Source: an uncultured Tenacibaculum sp.
GTDB lineage: Bacteria > Bacteroidota > Bacteroidia > Flavobacteriales > Flavobacteriaceae
DNA: 35,632 nucleotides
Assembly: GCF_947494125.1 (NCBI RefSeq)
Contig: NZ_CANLTU010000018.1
Coordinates: forward strand, 1 to 35,632
Reading direction: 5' to 3'
Of this stretch, positions 32,250-35,632 are shown in pieces. The notes under the pieces were generated by a model that was given only the letters and a program-made list of their open reading frames with translations, searched no databases and was not told the DNA's origin. The position numbers were made by a program, and so were the translations under genes. Every line of letters starts with the position of its first letter. Position 1 is the stretch's first letter.

Positions 32250-33059
32250 TTAACAACCTACTTCTCCGATAGAAAATTCAAATTCTTGCTGAACCAGCTC
32301 TCCTTTGTTATTTTTTGCGGGATCCCAATTAGGCATTTTATACAACAATTCTATAATTGCCCTATCTACAGTAATAATCCCAGTTGTTTTAGTAATTTTC
32401 ACATTTTCTGCCTCCCCTTTTTCATTTATTATAAATGAAGCGGCAGCATTTTGCATTGGGTTAAATTTCCAATTTAAAATCTCACTATTACTATTTTCTT
32501 CAAAATACTCAGTCAACTTTTCGTTTCCTTTCTTAAATTTTGCTTCAACTTCTGGAACTACCGTCATAGTAATATTTATTTCTTTTACCTGTGCTTCTTT
32601 TTCTAAAGAATCATTACTCTTATAAAGAACTTTAATTATTAAATCATCTCCTATCTTAGTATTGTTAAATAGCTCTTGTTGCTTAGGAGTTAGTTTAATA
32701 TTTTTTCCTATTTCTTTTAATTTGATATTTTGTGTAGCTCTTTCTATTTCAACTGAAATATACTCACTAATCCAATTAGAAGGAAAGTGTTCAATAATAT
32801 CTTCTAATGTTTTTACTTTATTAATTTTATTTTTTGTAATAGTTCTATTATTTGCTCCTCTAACTAAATAGTTTAGTATTACTTTAGGTAGTTTATCAAT
32901 TGTACTGCTACTAAGACAATTCAAGTTACCACTTGTTCTTTTAATTACTTTTTCTACTTCTATGCTTTTTTTGTTGTGATCCTTTTTATTTACAAAACCA
33001 ACAATTATTGAGCTTCCTATAATTAATAAAATTCCAACAAATAATATTTTTACTTTCAT
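32250..33059 (-). CDS. Membrane-anchored TonB_C-like protein
   Basis: A 269-residue protein with one N-terminal hydrophobic segment (KILFVGILLIIGSSIIVGFV, 3-23), which is either an uncleaved anchor or signal. The middle region (about 40-170) is Lys/Asn/Ile-rich without a known domain. The last 80 residues (FNPMQNAAASFIINEKGEAENVKITKTTGIITVDRAIIELLYKMPNWDPAKNNKGELVQQEFEFSI) follow the TonB C-terminal pattern in wording (A-x-FIINEKGE, P-W-x-PA...G). It lacks the proline-rich linker of a classic TonB, so it may be a binding protein that uses the domain rather than an energy transducer. It is divergent from the two-component operon; a leftward -7 word (TAAATTTG, 33094-33087) gives a leader of about 24 bases. 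Confidence 0.8.
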   Translation of the reverse strand: MKVKILFVGILLIIGSSIIVGFVNKKDHNKKSIEVEKVIKRTSGNLNCLSSSTIDKLPKVILNYLVRGANNRTITKNKINKVKTLEDIIEHFPSNWISEYISVEIERATQNIKLKEIGKNIKLTPKQQELFNNTKIGDDLIIKVLYKSNDSLEKEAQVKEINITMTVVPEVEAKFKKGNEKLTEYFEENSNSEILNWKFNPMQNAAASFIINEKGEAENVKITKTTGIITVDRAIIELLYKMPNWDPAKNNKGELVQQEFEFSIGEVGC

Positions 33060-33121
33060 AATTTGATACTTTAATGGTTCATATTACAAATTTACCTCTC
33101 CCCTTATTAATTCTTGAAAGC

Positions 33122-33175
33122 GAAGTGTAAATAGTTGTTAATGAAGTGTAAATAAATGTTATCGATATGTAAATA
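33122..33175 (+). repeat. Three 21-bp-period direct repeats (phased TGTAA half-sites)
   Basis: GAAGTGTAAATA at 33122-33133 and 33143-33154 and GATATGTAAATA at 33164-33175 repeat with an exact 21-base period, two helical turns. With the intervening TGTTA words, TGT(A/T)A half-sites start at 33126, 33136, 33147, 33157 and 33168 (steps 10, 11, 10, 11). That is the layout of binding sites for OmpR/PhoB-type regulators. They lie 39-90 bases upstream of the histidine kinase gene. Confidence 0.7.
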
Positions 33176-33200
33176 ATTAAAAGCAAAACAATAATTAGTT

Positions 33201-33208
33201 TAACTTTG
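33201..33208 (+). promoter_or_regulatory. -7 element of the two-component operon, near-leaderless
   Basis: TAACTTTG is an exact TAnnTTTG and ends 5 bases before the ATG at 33214, so the transcript would have little or no leader. No TTG is at -33; upstream phased repeats suggest activation by a regulator instead. Confidence 0.55.
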
Positions 33209-33213
33209 TTTAT

Positions 33214-34473
33214 ATGTCAACCAAAACTATACGTATTATATTATTTTTAATGCTCACAACCATATTTGGGTTATTTATTACGCAAGTGTATTGGTTTAAA
33301 AAATCTTTTTCCCTAGAAGAAAAGCAATTTGACGACAAAGTAAATTTAGCTCTAAGAAACGTTGCTCATAATTTATTAATCTTAAATAATGATACTATTT
33401 CAACAATTCCTCCCATAACTAAAATAGCTTCTAATGAATTCTTTGTTCAAACAAATTCATATTTCAACCTCACAACTTTAGATAAAAGCATTCGAAAGGA
33501 GTTTTCTTCAAGGAACATTAATGTTAATTTTGACTATGCTATTGTTAAATCTAAAAACAACGAAATTGTATTAGGGAATACTATTTTTGATATTTATAAG
33601 TATACTGAAGTTTCTTGTGTAAAAAGGATTCACAATTTAGAACGATTAAATTTCAAAATTATAATTAATAACAAAACTACCCATATACTTAACTCAATGG
33701 GAATATGGATGTATTCTTCTGTTAGTTTACTAGCAATACTTGTTGTTTTTATATTTATAATTATTTCTATCCTTAAAGAAAAAAAGTTAGCACATTTGAG
33801 AAATGATTTTGTTAACAATATGACGCATGAATTAAAAACTCCTATTACTAATATTTCAGTTGCTTCAGATGCCATTAGAAATAGAAGTAATAAAATGGAT
33901 ACAAAAAAATTGAGTAAATATGCTGATATTATCTACAATGAGAACAATAGGTTACTTAATCTAGTTGATAGTGTATTACAAATTTCTACCATTGAGAAAA
34001 AAGAAGAATCTTTTTCTTTTAAAGAAATCAACGTTCATTCTGTAATTAAAAAAGTGTTGTTAAGTTTTGAACCTATTATTGAACAAAAAGAAGGATTTAT
34101 AAAATCTTTTTTAAACGCTAGTAATTATACTATAAAAGCTGATGAAACTCATTTTACTAATGTGATATATAATTTAGTGGAAAATGCTATTAAATATTCT
34201 AAAGTACATCCTGAAATTATAATTAAAACGATTAATTTAGAAAACGGAATAAATGTAGAAATTATTGATAATGGTATTGGTATGAGTAAAGAAACTCAAG
34301 AACGTATTTTTGAAAAATTCTTTAGAGCTGAAAGTGGAAATATTCATAATACCAAAGGGTTTGGACTAGGTTTAAGCTATGTAAAAACCATAATAGAGAA
34401 GCATTTTGGAAAAATCACTTTTACAAGTAAAGAAAACTTAGGTAGCACTTTTATTATATTTTTACCTGTATAA
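33214..34473 (+). CDS. Sensor histidine kinase, two-component system
   Basis: A 419-residue kinase with two membrane helices (about 7-26 and 163-187) enclosing a periplasmic sensor region of about 135 residues that starts QVYWFKKSFSLEEKQFDDKVNLALRNVAHNL. The phosphoacceptor is His205 (NDFVNNMTHELKTPITNI); the ATPase domain shows NLVENAIKYS, DNGIGMS and GFGLGLSYVK. The pattern of the sensor start resembles the RprX-type kinases of Bacteroidetes (impression, not tested). The response regulator gene begins two bases after its stop, so the pair is one operon. Upstream phased half-sites suggest the regulator controls its own operon and perhaps the divergent TonB_C-like gene. Confidence 0.94.
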   Translation: MSTKTIRIILFLMLTTIFGLFITQVYWFKKSFSLEEKQFDDKVNLALRNVAHNLLILNNDTISTIPPITKIASNEFFVQTNSYFNLTTLDKSIRKEFSSRNINVNFDYAIVKSKNNEIVLGNTIFDIYKYTEVSCVKRIHNLERLNFKIIINNKTTHILNSMGIWMYSSVSLLAILVVFIFIIISILKEKKLAHLRNDFVNNMTHELKTPITNISVASDAIRNRSNKMDTKKLSKYADIIYNENNRLLNLVDSVLQISTIEKKEESFSFKEINVHSVIKKVLLSFEPIIEQKEGFIKSFLNASNYTIKADETHFTNVIYNLVENAIKYSKVHPEIIIKTINLENGINVEIIDNGIGMSKETQERIFEKFFRAESGNIHNTKGFGLGLSYVKTIIEKHFGKITFTSKENLGSTFIIFLPV

Positions 34474-34475
34474 CT

Positions 34476-35168
34476 ATGAATAGTCAAAAGCATATAATAT
34501 TAGTAGAGGACGATGATAGCATGGGGTTTTTATTAAAAGATAGTTTAGAAAACTATAATTTTAAAGTAACCCTTTTTTCTAATGGTAAACTAGCTTTAAA
34601 CCAATTTAATAATAACTCTTTTGATATCTGCCTACTTGATGTAATGATGCCTATTATGGATGGTTTTAGCCTAGCTAAAGAAATAAGGAAACTTGACACC
34701 AATATTCCTATAGTTTTTTTAACCGCAAAATCTATGAAAGAAGATAAAATAAATGGATTTAAAATTGGTGCAGACGATTATATAACTAAACCTTTTAATA
34801 TTGAAGAATTAGTGCTTCGTATTAAAGCTATTTTAAAAAGAAGTAATTCTGTTCAAACTCATAAAAATATCATCCCTTTTTCAGATTATAATTTAGACCT
34901 TGATAACTTAATCTTAAATTCTAATAATAATGAAGCTGTACAATTAACCCAAAAAGAAGCAGATATTTTAGCTTTATTTGCTAATAATAAAAACACCTTA
35001 CTTAAAAGAGATTATATTTTAAAATCAATATGGGAAGACGATAACTACTTTGTTGGAAGAAGCTTAGATGTTTTTATATCCAAACTCCGAAAGCATTTTA
35101 AAAACACACCTACTATTAATATAAAAAACATCCATGGTACTGGCTATAAATTTATAGTTAGCGATTAA
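34476..35168 (+). CDS. OmpR/PhoB-family response regulator
   Basis: A 230-residue DNA-binding regulator. Receiver domain (1-120): acidic cluster VEDDDS (about 10-15), phosphoacceptor Asp55 (CLLDVMMPIMDG), the switch Thr81 (FLTAKS) and Lys103 (DYITKPF). The DNA-binding winged helix is about 130-230: LDNLILNSNNNEAVQLTQKEADILALF, then RSLDVFISKLRKHFKNTPTINIKNIHGTGYKFIV. All key residues are present. It follows the histidine kinase by two bases. The TGTAA-type half-sites at 33126-33175 are good candidates for its targets. Confidence 0.95.
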   Translation: MNSQKHIILVEDDDSMGFLLKDSLENYNFKVTLFSNGKLALNQFNNNSFDICLLDVMMPIMDGFSLAKEIRKLDTNIPIVFLTAKSMKEDKINGFKIGADDYITKPFNIEELVLRIKAILKRSNSVQTHKNIIPFSDYNLDLDNLILNSNNNEAVQLTQKEADILALFANNKNTLLKRDYILKSIWEDDNYFVGRSLDVFISKLRKHFKNTPTINIKNIHGTGYKFIVSD

Positions 35169-35185
35169 AATCTATATTTAATATT

Positions 35186-35632
35186 TTACCTCTTTAAAAA
35201 TTTAGATTCCTTTTTATATCTATTACTAGAAATATTTATAATATACATCCCTACTGATAATTTACTTGTATCAACTTGAAAATCTTCACCTGTGTAAGAT
35301 TCACGTTTCTTATAAATTAATTGCCCATTAGCATCAAAAATATTAATATAAAAAGAGTCTCCTATAATTCCATTTGTAGAAATAAATAATGTATTTGAAA
35401 CTGGAACTGGGTATAATACTACTGGAACTACAGTAACAATATTATTTTCAACCACTACTTTACTAATAACAGTACTACAATTTGAAGGGTTTAATTTCTC
35501 GCAAATTGTATATTCGTAATCATAAGTATCTGCTGTAGTTTCTGGACTTACCGTAATTGTTCCATCAGAATTCATCAATATATTTCCGCTTAAAGGAATT
35601 GGTGTAGTGCCGGGTGTTAAAGTAATCTCTGA
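35186..35632 (-). CDS. C-terminal part of a T9SS-secreted, adhesin-like protein (cut by the window)
   Basis: The frame is open to the right edge, so the N-terminal part is missing; about 148 residues are visible. The first part (ITLTPGTTPIPLSGNILMNSDGTITVSPETTADTYDYEYTICEKLNPSNC) is a repeat unit seen in gliding-motility-type surface proteins, with the YDYEYTICEKLNPSNC pattern. The last 75 residues (VVLYPVPVSNTLFIS...INIFDANGQLIYKKR...DTSKLSVGMYIINISSNRYKKESKFLKR) are a type A sorting domain for the type IX secretion system, which exports proteins across the outer membrane and attaches or releases them. No terminator is seen between it and the convergent regulator gene, whose stop is 17 bases away. 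Confidence 0.92.
   Translation of the reverse strand, partial: SEITLTPGTTPIPLSGNILMNSDGTITVSPETTADTYDYEYTICEKLNPSNCSTVISKVVVENNIVTVVPVVLYPVPVSNTLFISTNGIIGDSFYINIFDANGQLIYKKRESYTGEDFQVDTSKLSVGMYIINISSNRYKKESKFLKR

Noticed and set aside
32232..32871. Several plus-strand reading frames of 68-106 codons
   Set aside because: They lie antisense to the TonB_C-like gene, have hydrophobic, low-complexity translations typical of reversed AT-rich coding DNA, and lack promoters.
33122..33175. Possible start of a CRISPR array
   Set aside because: The repeats are only 12 bases with 9-base gaps, three in number, and sit before a regulator operon; phased operator sites explain them better.

Overview
The window is chromosomal DNA from a member of the Bacteroidetes, almost certainly the family Flavobacteriaceae (a marine Tenacibaculum/Polaribacter-like organism is my guess; genus not provable here). 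The reasons are: very AT-rich DNA; no Shine-Dalgarno sequences; promoters of the Bacteroidetes type (TAnnTTTG at -7, TTG about 20 bases upstream); a fused SecDF; a fused hypoxanthine phosphoribosyltransferase-adenylate kinase; a type IX secretion C-terminal sorting domain; and several M56/TonB_C and DUF proteins typical of the group. No rRNA, tRNA, CRISPR array, insertion sequence or phage gene was seen.

Layout. 1-1566: leftward promoter leaving the window, then an orphan membrane histidine kinase (-). 1695-5047: translation operon thrS-infC-rpmI-rplT with promoter, leader hairpin and terminator; infC starts with a non-AUG codon. 5091-7443: a membrane-anchored coiled-coil protein facing formate-tetrahydrofolate ligase (-), with a shared terminator. 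7581-12956: secDF, then hpt-adk and obgE, each block closed by a strong terminator. 13020-16864 (-): a 67-residue Cys-containing protein, two tandem NlpC/P60 hydrolases, and the surE-membrane protein-lpxB cluster. 16979-19692: a secreted protein and a Prc/Tsp-type C-terminal processing protease.

19693-21235 holds a recent-looking tandem duplication of an unrecognised ~205-residue protein gene, with scraps of both flanking genes (protease 3' end and DUF2797 3' end) between the copies, and a 22-bp inverted repeat inside copy 1 only. Next come DUF2797 (-), a GH3-lipoprotein-Crp/Fnr operon, and a Coq4-like gene whose promoter carries an FNR-like box at about -41. 25528-29231 (-) is a BlaI-type repressor operon (blaI, M56 peptidase with TonB_C domain, TPR protein, TonB_C-like lipoprotein) controlled by a 40-bp perfect palindrome. 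29381-31883: DUF456, a candidate small RNA (-), lysS. 32250-35168: a TonB_C-like protein (-) divergent from a histidine kinase/OmpR-type regulator pair with phased TGTAA-type half-sites between them. The right edge cuts a T9SS-secreted adhesin-like protein.

The first half is housekeeping (translation, export, purine salvage, lipid A, one-carbon metabolism). The second half is envelope sensing and regulation, and holds most of the unexplained structure. Best leads: the duplicated orphan gene pair, the FNR-box/Coq4-like unit, the BlaI palindrome operon, the phased repeats before the two-component system, and the small RNA next to lysS.
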